Below are positions 19,350-28,620 of a DNA stretch of 64,000 nucleotides, piece by piece. The stretch is from Buchnera aphidicola (Drepanosiphum platanoidis). GTDB lineage: Bacteria > Pseudomonadota > Gammaproteobacteria > Enterobacterales > Enterobacteriaceae. Where the stretch lies: assembly GCF_964020165.1 (NCBI RefSeq), contig NZ_OZ026537.1, positions 124,001 to 188,000 on the forward strand. The letters are read 5' to 3'. Position numbers and translations under genes: made by a program. The first letter of the stretch is position 1; each line of letters begins with the position of its first letter. The notes under the pieces are model-generated. The model was not told where the DNA came from. It worked only from the letters and a program-made list of their open reading frames with translations, and did no database searches.

Positions 19350-20840
19350 ATGAAAAATTTTAAAATAAAAATTAATACTGAACAAAAAAATAGAAAAAAA
19401 AAATTAAAAATTTTAAAAAAAAATGGATTTAATTTTCCAAATATATGCAAACAAAAAAATTGTTTAAAAAGTTTACAAAAAAAATATAAGCTAATAACTA
19501 GAAATATTTTAGAAAAATTAAAAATCATTGTAAATATTTATGGAAGAATTATAAAAAAAAGAATCATGGGCAAATCTATTTTCTTTGTAATACAAGATAT
19601 GAAAGGAAACATTCAAATATATTTAAAAAAAAACTCTTCTGATATAAAAAAAAAATTATTTAGATTAAAAATAAAAAAATTAGATTTAGGAGATATAATT
19701 AAAGTTAATGGAATTTTATTTAAAACTAAAACTAATGAGTTAACAGTAAGATGTCAAAAAATTTCTTTATTAACTAAATCATTAAGATCCTTACCAGAAA
19801 AATTTCATGGACTATCTGATAAAGAAAAAAAATATAGACAAAGATATTTAGAATTTATATCAAATAAAAATTCAAAAAAAATTTTTTATATAAGAATTAA
19901 AATTATTAATTTAATTAGAAAATTTATGAAAAAAAAAAAATTTTTAGAAGTAGAAACCCCTATGATGCATAATATTCCAGGAGGAGCTATAGCAAAACCT
20001 TTTGTTACTTATCATAATGCACTTAATTTAAATTTATATTTAAGAATTGCTCCAGAACTTTATTTAAAAAGATTAATTATTGGAGGATTTGAAAAAATTT
20101 TTGAAATTAATAGAAACTTTAGAAATGAAGGAATTTCTACTAAACATAATCCTGAATTTACTATGATGGAAATATATATAGCTTATAAAAATTATGCATA
20201 TATAATAAAATTTTTAAAGAAACTTATAAAATATATAATAAAAAAAATAAAAAATAATAAAAATTATATATTTATAAAAAATATTATAAATTTTAAAACT
20301 TTAACTATGAAACAATCAATTTTAAAATATAATAAAAATATAAAAAAAAAAGACTTAAAAAATTTTAAAAAAATTAAAGAAATTGCAAAAATTTTAAAAA
20401 TAAAAATTTTAAAAACATGGAAAATTGGACATATTATTAATGAAATTTTTGAAAAAACAGTAATAAAAAAATTATTTAATCCAACATTTATCACTGAATA
20501 TCCAACAGAAGTTTCTCCTCTAGCTAAAAAAACCATAAAAAATGAAAATTTTACAGAAAGATTTGAATTATTTGTTTCTGGATATGAAATTGCTAATGGA
20601 TTTTCAGAATTAAATGATCCAATAGAACAAAAAAAAAGATTTATAAATCAAATAAAAAACAGTAATGAAAAAAAAAAAAAATATAATTTTTATGATGATG
20701 ATTATATAAAAGCATTAGAATATGGAATGCCTCCTACAGCTGGATTAGGTATAGGAATAGATCGATTAATAATGATTTTAACACAACAAAAAAATATTAG
20801 AGATGTAATTCTTTTTCCTACAAATAAACCAAAATCTTAA
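19350..20840 (+). CDS. lysS: Lysyl-tRNA synthetase
   Basis: Class IIb synthetase charging tRNA-Lys. 496 aa against 505 in E. coli. An N-terminal OB-fold anticodon-binding domain (about residues 50-150) is followed by motif 1 (region ending VETPMMHNIPGGA), motif 2 FRNEGISTKHNPEFTMMEIY and motif 3 GLGIGIDRLIMIL. AAGGA lies inside the end of prfB, and translation is probably coupled to it. Heavy demand for lysine codons in this genome makes the enzyme central. Confidence 0.98.
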   Translation: MKNFKIKINTEQKNRKKKLKILKKNGFNFPNICKQKNCLKSLQKKYKLITRNILEKLKIIVNIYGRIIKKRIMGKSIFFVIQDMKGNIQIYLKKNSSDIKKKLFRLKIKKLDLGDIIKVNGILFKTKTNELTVRCQKISLLTKSLRSLPEKFHGLSDKEKKYRQRYLEFISNKNSKKIFYIRIKIINLIRKFMKKKKFLEVETPMMHNIPGGAIAKPFVTYHNALNLNLYLRIAPELYLKRLIIGGFEKIFEINRNFRNEGISTKHNPEFTMMEIYIAYKNYAYIIKFLKKLIKYIIKKIKNNKNYIFIKNIINFKTLTMKQSILKYNKNIKKKDLKNFKKIKEIAKILKIKILKTWKIGHIINEIFEKTVIKKLFNPTFITEYPTEVSPLAKKTIKNENFTERFELFVSGYEIANGFSELNDPIEQKKRFINQIKNSNEKKKKYNFYDDDYIKALEYGMPPTAGLGIGIDRLIMILTQQKNIRDVILFPTNKPKS

Positions 20841-20883
20841 AATTAATATAATAAATTTAATACTTTAAAAATATGGAAAAAAT

Positions 20884-22128
20884 ATGTCAAATATAAAAAA
20901 TTTGAAAAAATTTGTTAATTTAGAAAAAATAAAAATTTTAGAAAAAAAATATAAATTACCATTATGGTTATATGATTTTAATACAATTAAAAAAAAAATA
21001 AAAAAATTAAAAATTTTTGATATAGTAAGATTTGCTCAAAAATCTTGCTCTAATCTTACAATTTTAAAATTAATAAAAAAATTAAAAGTAAAGATAGATG
21101 CTGTATCGCAAGGGGAGATAGAAAGAGCAATTTTGTCTGGATTTAAAAAAAATAGTAATGACATTATTTTTACAGCAGATTTAATTGATGAAGAAACATT
21201 GCATACAGTTATAAAAAATAAAATTCCCGTAAACGCAGGATCATTAATAATGCTAAAAAATATAGGAAAAAATTCTAAAAAGCATAAAGTTTGGCTACGA
21301 ATAAACCCAAAATTTGGAGATGGTCATAGTAAAAAAACTAATACCGGGGGAGAACATAGTAAACATGGAATATGGAATATTAAAGATGCTATTAAAATTA
21401 TAAAAAAATATCAATTAAAATTATTAGGTTTACATATACATATAGGATCAGGAGCACATGAAAAAAATTTAAAAAAATCTTGTTTTATAATGATTAAAGA
21501 AGCTTTAAGATTAAATAAAAAAATAAAATATATTTCAGCTGGAGGAGGATTACCGATCCCTTATCATTTTTCGGAAAAAAAAATAAATATTAAAAATTAT
21601 TATAAAAAATGGGATAAAACCAGAAAAATACTTTCAAAACATTTTAACAAAAAAATAAAATTAGAAATTGAGCCAGGAAGATTTATAGTGGCAGAATCTG
21701 GAATTCTAATTGCAAAAGTATATGTTATAAAAAAAAATGAATTTACTACATTTGTATTAATAAATGCTGGATTCAATGATTTAATTAGACCTGCATTTTA
21801 TGGAAGTTATCATCAAATTTCAATTATTCCTTTTGATAGTAGAAAACTAAACTATAAAAATACATTTAAAACTGTAATTGGAGGTCCATTATGTGAATCA
21901 GGAGATATCTTTAATCCTATGAAAAATGATAAAATAAAAATCTTTAAATTACCTGAAATAAAAGTAGGAGATTATATAATTTTTCATGATACTGGAGCTT
22001 ATGGTTCAGCTATGTCATCTAATTATAATAGCAGACCATTAATAGCAGAAATTTTAATAAAAAATAAAAAATTTAAACAAATACGTAGAAGACAAACAAA
22101 TAAAGAAATGTTTAGTTTAGAACTATAA
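20884..22128 (+). CDS. lysA: Diaminopimelate decarboxylase
   Basis: PLP enzyme for the last step of lysine synthesis, meso-diaminopimelate to lysine, an essential amino acid supplied to an insect host (inference). 414 aa against 420 in E. coli. The PLP-lysine region is FAQKSCSN; HIGSGAH, GGGLPIPY, EPGRFIVAESG and the active-site Cys loop GGPLCESGDIF are intact. In the Buchnera order I recall, lgt and thyA lie near here; only 57 bases separate lysA from miaB, so they are absent at this position. Confidence 0.97.
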   Translation: MSNIKNLKKFVNLEKIKILEKKYKLPLWLYDFNTIKKKIKKLKIFDIVRFAQKSCSNLTILKLIKKLKVKIDAVSQGEIERAILSGFKKNSNDIIFTADLIDEETLHTVIKNKIPVNAGSLIMLKNIGKNSKKHKVWLRINPKFGDGHSKKTNTGGEHSKHGIWNIKDAIKIIKKYQLKLLGLHIHIGSGAHEKNLKKSCFIMIKEALRLNKKIKYISAGGGLPIPYHFSEKKINIKNYYKKWDKTRKILSKHFNKKIKLEIEPGRFIVAESGILIAKVYVIKKNEFTTFVLINAGFNDLIRPAFYGSYHQISIIPFDSRKLNYKNTFKTVIGGPLCESGDIFNPMKNDKIKIFKLPEIKVGDYIIFHDTGAYGSAMSSNYNSRPLIAEILIKNKKFKQIRRRQTNKEMFSLEL

Positions 22129-22185
22129 CTTTAATAAAAACGCAAAAAAAATAAATTAAAATTATATAAAAAAAATAATAAAAAA

Positions 22186-23532
22186 ATGAATAATAAAAAA
22201 TATATATATATAAAAACGTGGGGTTGTCAAATGAATGAATATGATTCATTCATAATTAAAGAAATATTTAATAAAAAAAAATATATTCTTACAAAAAATC
22301 CAAAAATTGCAAATATTATTATTGTAAATACTTGTTCAATTAGAGAAAAAGCAAAAGAAAAACTTTTCCATCAATTAGGAAGATGGAAAAAATTAAAAAT
22401 TAAAAATAAAAAATTAATTATTGCTGTAGGTGGATGTGTAGCTTCTCAAGAAAGAAAAAAAATTTTTAAAAGAACACATTTAGTAGATATAATTTTTGGA
22501 ACTCAAACAATTCATAATCTCCCTAAACTAATAAAAAAACATAAAAAAAAAAAAAAAAAAATTATTCAAATAAAAAAACCAAATTTAAAAAAATTTAAAT
22601 TTTTTCCTAAAAAACCTATGTATCAATCAAGTTCTTTTGTCTCAATCATAGAGGGATGTAATAAATATTGTTCTTTTTGTATTGTTCCTTATTCTAGAAA
22701 TAGAGAGATTAGCAGAAATTATAAAAATATTTTAGAAGAAATTTATTTTTTAACAAAAAAAGGTGTAAAAGAAATTACATTATTAGGCCAAAATGTAAAT
22801 TCTTATAAAATAATTAAAAAAAATCATATTATATGTGATTTTTCTGAATTGTTATTTAAAATTTCAAAAATTAAAAAAATTAAAAGAATTAGATTTACTA
22901 CCAGTCATCCAGCTGAATTTAATAAAAAAATGATTAAAATGTATAAAAAAATACCAAAATTAGTAAATACTATTCATTTACCTGTACAAAGTGGATCAGA
23001 CAAAATATTAAAAAAAATGAAAAGAAATTATACAATTAAAGAATATGAAAAAATAATAAAAAAGTTGAAATCTATCAGACCAAATATTTCTATAACTTCT
23101 GATTTTATTGTAGGATTCCCAGGAGAAACAGAAAAAGACTTTAAAAAAACAATAAAACTCGTAAAAAGAATAAATTTTGATTCTAGCTTTAGTTTTATTT
23201 ATTCACCTAGACCAAAAACTCATGCAACTAAATTAAAAGATAACATTAATTTAATAGAAAAAAAAAAAAGATTATATATTTTACAAAAAATATTAAGAAA
23301 ACAAACAAATAGATGGAGTAAAAAAATGATTGGAAGCGTACAAAAAGTTTTAGTTTATGCATTTAATCCTAAAAATAATTTAAAATTACTAGGAAAAACT
23401 GAAAATAATAGAATTGTATCTTTTAAAGGAACTAGAAGAATGATAGGAAAGTTAATAAATGTAAAAATAAATTATGCGCATATGCAATCATTAAAAGGAT
23501 TTATAGAAGAAAAAAGAATAAAAAATACATAA
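22186..23532 (+). CDS. miaB: tRNA-2-methylthio-N6-dimethylallyladenosine synthase MiaB
   Basis: Radical-SAM methylthiotransferase acting on i6A37 of tRNAs reading UNN codons. 448 aa against 474 in E. coli. The N-terminal UPF0004 domain keeps three cluster cysteines (TWGCQMNEYDS, NTCSIREKA, GGCVASQE). The radical-SAM motif is CNKYCSFCIVPYSRNRE. A C-terminal TRAM domain is present. A 19-A run (22543-22561) is read in frame as a lysine stretch. Confidence 0.97.
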   Translation: MNNKKYIYIKTWGCQMNEYDSFIIKEIFNKKKYILTKNPKIANIIIVNTCSIREKAKEKLFHQLGRWKKLKIKNKKLIIAVGGCVASQERKKIFKRTHLVDIIFGTQTIHNLPKLIKKHKKKKKKIIQIKKPNLKKFKFFPKKPMYQSSSFVSIIEGCNKYCSFCIVPYSRNREISRNYKNILEEIYFLTKKGVKEITLLGQNVNSYKIIKKNHIICDFSELLFKISKIKKIKRIRFTTSHPAEFNKKMIKMYKKIPKLVNTIHLPVQSGSDKILKKMKRNYTIKEYEKIIKKLKSIRPNISITSDFIVGFPGETEKDFKKTIKLVKRINFDSSFSFIYSPRPKTHATKLKDNINLIEKKKRLYILQKILRKQTNRWSKKMIGSVQKVLVYAFNPKNNLKLLGKTENNRIVSFKGTRRMIGKLINVKINYAHMQSLKGFIEEKRIKNT

Positions 23533-23556
23533 TTTTTAACTATAAAAATAAAAAAA

Positions 23557-24021
23557 ATGATAAAAGTATATATACAAATAAGTTGTAAAAAAAAAAATAT
23601 TCCCCATAAAAAAACTTTTAAAAAATGGATTTATAGCACTATAAAAAAAAATGTATCAAATGCAATTATTACTATTTATATTGTAAAAAAAAAAAAAATG
23701 ATAGAATTAAATAAAAAATATAGAAATATAAAAAAAAATACTAATATATTATCTTTTAACTTAGGAAAAAATAAAAAAAAAAATCAAAATGTATTAATTG
23801 GAGATTTAGTAATATGTAAAAAAAAAGTAGAAAAAGAAGCAAAAAAATATAAATTAAAGTTAACAGCAAGATGGGCTCATTTAACTATACATGGAATTTT
23901 ACATTTATTAAATTATAAACATAATACTATAAAGAACTATAAAAAAATGAAAAAAATAGAAATTCAAAAAATGAAATCCTTTGGTTTTTTTAAAAAATAC
24001 TATAAAAATATGATAAAATAA
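23557..24021 (+). CDS. ybeY: Endoribonuclease YbeY (rRNA maturation)
   Basis: Zinc-dependent RNase involved in 16S rRNA 3' maturation and ribosome quality control. 154 aa, family length. The metal-binding signature HGILHLLNYKH (family HGxLHLxGYDH) keeps all three histidines; Gly to Asn and Asp to Lys changes occur at non-ligand positions. ThrNTNxLSFN-type motif appears as NTNILSFNLG. It lies 24 bases after miaB, as in the miaB-ybeZ-ybeY-corC order with ybeZ (PhoH-like) lost. Confidence 0.93.
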   Translation: MIKVYIQISCKKKNIPHKKTFKKWIYSTIKKNVSNAIITIYIVKKKKMIELNKKYRNIKKNTNILSFNLGKNKKKNQNVLIGDLVICKKKVEKEAKKYKLKLTARWAHLTIHGILHLLNYKHNTIKNYKKMKKIEIQKMKSFGFFKKYYKNMIK

Positions 24022-24266
24022 TTTTTTTTAAAAATTTCATAATAGTATTATTATTAAATTTTTAAATTTTGAATATTTTAAAAAATTTTTTTATATTTAT
24101 AAAAAATTATTTTTTAAATGAAAAAAATATATAAATAAAATAAATATTAAATATTTTATTAAAAAAATTATTAATTAATATAAAAAAAAATTTAGATTTT
24201 TATTAATTTATAAAAATAATTATCAAAATAATAATTTTGAAAAAATAATAAATTTATTAAAATTGA

Positions 24267-24485
24267 AAAATAATCTTTAAAAAATTTTATAAAAAAATAA
24301 AATCTAAAAATTTTAAAAAATATAAAGTTAAAACACTTAATAAAAAATTTTTTGTAAATACTAATATTAAAATAAAAAAATCTAATTCTATTTTTAAATC
24401 TAAACTTTATTATAAAAATATTAAGATTGTTAATAATTTAATTATAAAAAAATTTAATAAAATCATCATTCTATTTAATAAATAA
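24267..24485 (+). pseudogene. corC: Remnant of corC (ybeX), C-terminal CorC/HlyC domain
   Basis: A 72-codon open frame without a start codon, ending in TAA at 24483-24485. Compared with my recollection of E. coli CorC, about 40 residues align without gaps: ours reads KFFVNTNIKIKKSNSIF and then IVNNLIIKKF where CorC has TWTVRALASIEDFNEAF and TIGGLVMQAF. Hydrophobic positions and the I/N/F and L/F anchors are kept, while the GG pair became NN (GG to AA base changes). It sits between ybeY and leuS, where corC belongs. The preceding 245 bases (24022-24266) are stop-riddled, so the gene is dead. Confidence 0.65.
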
Positions 24486-24645
24486 AATATAAATTGATTC
24501 ATGTATACTTAAAATTTATGTTTTTAAAACTTAAAAATTTTAATAAATATATTATTTAATAACGTAATTTATAAAACATAAAATTTGTAAAAAATTATTT
24601 AAATTAAAATTTTTATATACATACATATTTAAAAAGGCTTTTATT

Positions 24646-27201
24646 ATGAAAAAAAAATATAAATTTATTAAAATTGAAAAAAACATTCAAAAAATATGGA
24701 ATAAAAAAAAATTTTATAAAATAAAAAAAAATAAAAAAAAAAAATATTATTGTTTACCTATGTTACCTTATCCATCCGGAAAATTACATCTTGGTCATGT
24801 TAGAAACTATACCATTAGTGATGTTATTTCAAGATATCAAAGAATGTTAGGAAAAAATGTATTACAACCTATTGGTTGGGATTCTTTTGGGTTACCAGCA
24901 GAAATAGCGGCTATAAAAAATAAAAAAAATCCAAAAAGTTGGACTAAAAAAAATATAGTTTATATGAAAAAACAACTTAAATCTTTAGGTTTTAGTTATG
25001 ACTGGTCTAGAGAAATATCTACATGTAATCCAAAATATTATAAATGGGAGCAATGGCTTTTTAAAAAACTTTATAAAAAAAAATTAATATATGAAAAAAA
25101 ATCTTTTGTAAAATGGTGTAAAAATGATAAAACAGTCTTAGCAAATGAACAAGTAATTAATGGAAAATGCTGGAGATGCGATTCAAAAATTACTGTAAAA
25201 AAAATTAATCAATGGTTTTTAAAAATAAGAAATTATGCAGAAGAATTATATCAAGGATTAAAAACTTTAAAGGGTTGGCCAAAAAAAGTAAAAAAAATGC
25301 AAAAAAATTGGATTGGAAGATCCAAAGGAATTGAAATAAATATATATATAAAAAAATATAAAAAAATAATAAAAGTATATACAAAAAAACCATATTCTAT
25401 TAAAAAATCATTATATATTGCAATTTCCCCAGAAAACAAAATAATACAAAAAATCATTAAAAATAATAAAAAATTAAAAAAATTTGTTTATAAACAAATT
25501 AAAAATTTAGCAAATTCTTCAAATCTTAAAAAAATTAAAAATATTGGAAAAAATACAAATATTTTTGTAAAAACTCCGTTTAAAAAAAAAAAAATACCAA
25601 TATGGATTGCAAATTTTGTATCTATTAAATATGGAAATAATGCAATTCTAGCTTCTCCTTATTATAGTAAGTCAGAATTTAGTTTCTTTAAAAAAAATAA
25701 AATGAACAAAAAAATATTAAAAAAAGTGACTAACTTTAATAAAAAATTTATAAAAAATATTAAAAAAAAAAAAAAAAAATATACATTAAAATCAAAAAAT
25801 ATTATAAAGGAAATAATAAAAAAAAAAATAGGAAAAAAAAAAATAAGTTATAAAATTCAAAATTGGAGTATCTCAAGGCAAAGATATTGGGGAACACCTA
25901 TTCCTGTTTTAAAAAATAAAAAAAATGAAATAATCTTAACTTCAAATAAAAAGTTGCCAATTTTGTTATCTTCATATTCAGATTTTAAAAAATTAAAAAA
26001 ATTAAAAAAAAATTATTCTAAAAAAATAAAAAATTATGAAAAATTTTTTAAAGAAACTGATACATTTGATACATTTATAGAATCATCTTGGTATTATGCA
26101 AGATATACCTGTAGAAATTATAAAAAAAAAATGATCCATAAAAAATCTTCTAAATATTGGTTACCAATAGATCAATATATTGGAGGAATAGAACATGCAA
26201 ATATGCATTTAATATATATTCGTTTTTTTCACAAATTATTAAGAGATCTCAACTTTTTTAAAATAAATGAGCCTATAAAAAATTTATTATGCCAAGGAAT
26301 GGTTTTATCAAAAGCTTTTTATTATATAAAAGAAAATAAAAAACACTGGATAAAAAAAAAAAATGTAAAAATAATAAAAAATAAAGATAATAAAATTTTA
26401 AAAATAATAGATAAAAAAGGAAATTTTTTAAATTGCACTGGAATGATAAAAATGTCTAAATCTAAAAATAATGGAATAAATCCTCAATCAATAATTAAAA
26501 AATATGGAGCAGATACACTACGTTTATTTATAATGTTTTCAGCTCCAGTAGAATCTGACTTACTTTGGAAAAATAAAGGAATTGTAGGAATTAATAGATT
26601 TTTAAAAAAATTATGGAAACTTTATTACAATTTTATAAAAAATAAAAATAAAATAAAGCATGTTAATGTTAACAAAGAAAACAAAAAAAATAGATCAATA
26701 TTACATGAATATATATTAAAAATCACTAAATTAATCGAAAAAAAATTTTTTAATTCATCAATTGCAAACATTATGAAATTAGTAAAAATTTATAAAAAAT
26801 TAAAAAAAACAAAAAAATTAAATAATTTAACAAATAAAGAATATTTAATCTGTATTATAAAAATGTTATTTCCTTTTGCTCCTCATTTTAGTTTTTATAT
26901 TCTAAAAAAATTAAAAAAAATAAAACATAAAAAACATATAAAATGGCCAAAATCTGATTCCAAAATAATAAAAAAATATAAAAAATCTAAAATCATAATA
27001 TTTCAAATTGATGGAAAAACAATATATAAAATAAAATCCAAAAAAGAATTATCTAAAAATACTATTTTTAAAACTGCAATAAAAGAAAGAAAAATTTTTT
27101 TAAAATTAAAAAATAAAAAAATAATAAAAAAAATATTTATAAAAAATAAATTATTAAACATAGTAATTAAAAAAAAAAAAAAAAAAAAAATAAAAAAATA
27201 A
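24646..27201 (+). CDS. leuS: Leucyl-tRNA synthetase
   Basis: Class I synthetase charging tRNA-Leu. 851 aa against 860 in E. coli. HIGH motif HLGHVRNYT (after MLPYPSGKL), WSISRQRYWGTPIPV, SSWYYARYTC and KMSKSKNNG are intact, so aminoacylation should work. The CP1 editing domain is full length but degenerate: the threonine-rich TTRPDT reads TKKPYS (near residue 247) and GHDQRD reads YYSKSE (near residue 340). The C-terminus ends in a 22-A run (27169-27190) coding lysines. Shine-Dalgarno AAGG precedes the ATG. Confidence 0.98.
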   Translation: MKKKYKFIKIEKNIQKIWNKKKFYKIKKNKKKKYYCLPMLPYPSGKLHLGHVRNYTISDVISRYQRMLGKNVLQPIGWDSFGLPAEIAAIKNKKNPKSWTKKNIVYMKKQLKSLGFSYDWSREISTCNPKYYKWEQWLFKKLYKKKLIYEKKSFVKWCKNDKTVLANEQVINGKCWRCDSKITVKKINQWFLKIRNYAEELYQGLKTLKGWPKKVKKMQKNWIGRSKGIEINIYIKKYKKIIKVYTKKPYSIKKSLYIAISPENKIIQKIIKNNKKLKKFVYKQIKNLANSSNLKKIKNIGKNTNIFVKTPFKKKKIPIWIANFVSIKYGNNAILASPYYSKSEFSFFKKNKMNKKILKKVTNFNKKFIKNIKKKKKKYTLKSKNIIKEIIKKKIGKKKISYKIQNWSISRQRYWGTPIPVLKNKKNEIILTSNKKLPILLSSYSDFKKLKKLKKNYSKKIKNYEKFFKETDTFDTFIESSWYYARYTCRNYKKKMIHKKSSKYWLPIDQYIGGIEHANMHLIYIRFFHKLLRDLNFFKINEPIKNLLCQGMVLSKAFYYIKENKKHWIKKKNVKIIKNKDNKILKIIDKKGNFLNCTGMIKMSKSKNNGINPQSIIKKYGADTLRLFIMFSAPVESDLLWKNKGIVGINRFLKKLWKLYYNFIKNKNKIKHVNVNKENKKNRSILHEYILKITKLIEKKFFNSSIANIMKLVKIYKKLKKTKKLNNLTNKEYLICIIKMLFPFAPHFSFYILKKLKKIKHKKHIKWPKSDSKIIKKYKKSKIIIFQIDGKTIYKIKSKKELSKNTIFKTAIKERKIFLKLKNKKIIKKIFIKNKLLNIVIKKKKKKKIKK

Positions 27202-27239
27202 ACAAAATAAAAAAAAATTAAAGAATAAAAATATTAAAA

Positions 27240-28220
27240 ATGAATATAAAAAATAATCAACAAAATTTTAATAATTTATATAAAAAAAATTTTTTATTTT
27301 ACATTTTATATGGAAATGATAATTATTCTATAAAAATAAATATAAAAAATATTTTAAAATATTTTAAAAAATATTTAAAAATAAAAAAAATTAAAACAAT
27401 AAAAATAAAAAAAAAAATAGAATGGATTAATTTTTTTTATCAAGCTAAAAAATTAGATTTTTTTGAAAAAAACAAAATTCTAATCGTAAAAATTTATATA
27501 AATAATATAGACAATAAAATTTTAAAAAAAATTTATAAAGTTACTATAAATCAAAAAAAAAAACTAATTTTGATTATTAATGTAATTAATAAATATTTTT
27601 TGTTAAAGAAAATAAAAAAAAAATTTTTAAAAAAATGTAAATTTATTTGTTGTAATAAGATTAATAAAATAAATATGATTCAATCTATAAAAAAAAAATT
27701 TATTCATTATGGAATTGATAATAACGCTATAGAATATATTTATAAAATCACTAAAAATAATATAAAAACTTTTTATAATTTAATTGAACTGTTATATTTA
27801 ACTTTTCCAAAAAAAAAAATATTGAAAAAAGATGCAAAAAAAATAATTTTCTTAGAAAATAAAACATATTATCCATGGCAATGGATAAAATCTTTATTAG
27901 AAGGAAAATATAAAAAATCAATAAAAATCATAAACTTTTTTAAAAAAAAAAATTTTTCTAGTTTATCCTTAACTAGATATTTAGAAAAAGAAATTTTTAT
28001 TTTAATTTTAATGAAAAAAAAATTGAAATCTAAATATAAAAAATTTTTTATAAAAAATTATTGGAAAAAAAAAATGTATAAAAGATCTATTTCTAATAAT
28101 AGCTTAATCAAATATTACAAAATTATAAAAATAATTTTTTCTATAGAAAAATCTTTAAAAAAGTATGAAGAAAAAAATACATGGTTTAAATTAAAATTAA
28201 TATCTTCGATGTTTTTATAA
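27240..28220 (+). CDS. holA: DNA polymerase III delta subunit
   Basis: Clamp-loader subunit that opens the beta clamp. 326 aa against 343 in E. coli. N-terminal FYILYGNDNYSIKINI matches the delta start (YLLLGNDPLLLQES); a further match is TYYPWQWIKSLLEGKYKKSIKII (E. coli FTPFHWVDALLMGKSKRAL), followed by RYLEKEIFILI. It is 38 bases after leuS; lptE, which lies between them in E. coli, is gone. Highly diverged, identified by anchor motifs plus position. Confidence 0.88.
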   Translation: MNIKNNQQNFNNLYKKNFLFYILYGNDNYSIKINIKNILKYFKKYLKIKKIKTIKIKKKIEWINFFYQAKKLDFFEKNKILIVKIYINNIDNKILKKIYKVTINQKKKLILIINVINKYFLLKKIKKKFLKKCKFICCNKINKINMIQSIKKKFIHYGIDNNAIEYIYKITKNNIKTFYNLIELLYLTFPKKKILKKDAKKIIFLENKTYYPWQWIKSLLEGKYKKSIKIINFFKKKNFSSLSLTRYLEKEIFILILMKKKLKSKYKKFFIKNYWKKKMYKRSISNNSLIKYYKIIKIIFSIEKSLKKYEEKNTWFKLKLISSMFL

Positions 28221-28242
28221 AAAATTATTTTTTAACATAATT

Positions 28243-28476
28243 ATGAAATTAAAAAAAATAAAAAAAATAAATTTAATTGGCTATACTTGTCCAATAACTT
28301 TATTATATCTCAGAAAATACTTATATGACATGAAAAAAAATGAAAAAATATTGATTATTTCAGATGATATAACTACTATTCGAGATATTCCTAAACTATG
28401 TAATTTTATGAATTATATTTTAATAAAAAAAAAAATTAAAAATATTCCTTATAAATATATTTTAAAAAAGAAATAA
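28243..28476 (+). CDS. tusA: Sulfur carrier protein TusA
   Basis: Transfers persulfide sulfur from IscS to the TusBCD-TusE relay for 2-thiouridine formation in tRNA. 77 aa against 81 in E. coli. The active Cys lies in YTCPITLLYLRK (family CP-x-P helix), followed by ISDDITTIRDIPKLCNFM, matching the TusA DDPATTRDIPGFC signature. It follows holA by 22 bases. Its downstream partner TusE is also in this window. Confidence 0.95.
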   Translation: MKLKKIKKINLIGYTCPITLLYLRKYLYDMKKNEKILIISDDITTIRDIPKLCNFMNYILIKKKIKNIPYKYILKKK

Positions 28477-28620
28477 AAAAAATTTAAAAAAATAATTTTT
28501 TATATTAACAATTTTTAAAAAATAACAAATTATTTATATTGATAATTTTTAATTAGTAATAATTAATTAAAATTAATTATTCTATATTCAATATAAATAA
28601 TCCTTGTAAATTAAAAAAAA

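Noticed and set aside
28558-28581. Palindrome AATAATTAATT/AATTAATTATT between tusA and asd as a bidirectional terminator
   Set aside because: Loop of only two bases, A/T-only stem and no T-run; such dyads are expected by chance in this composition.
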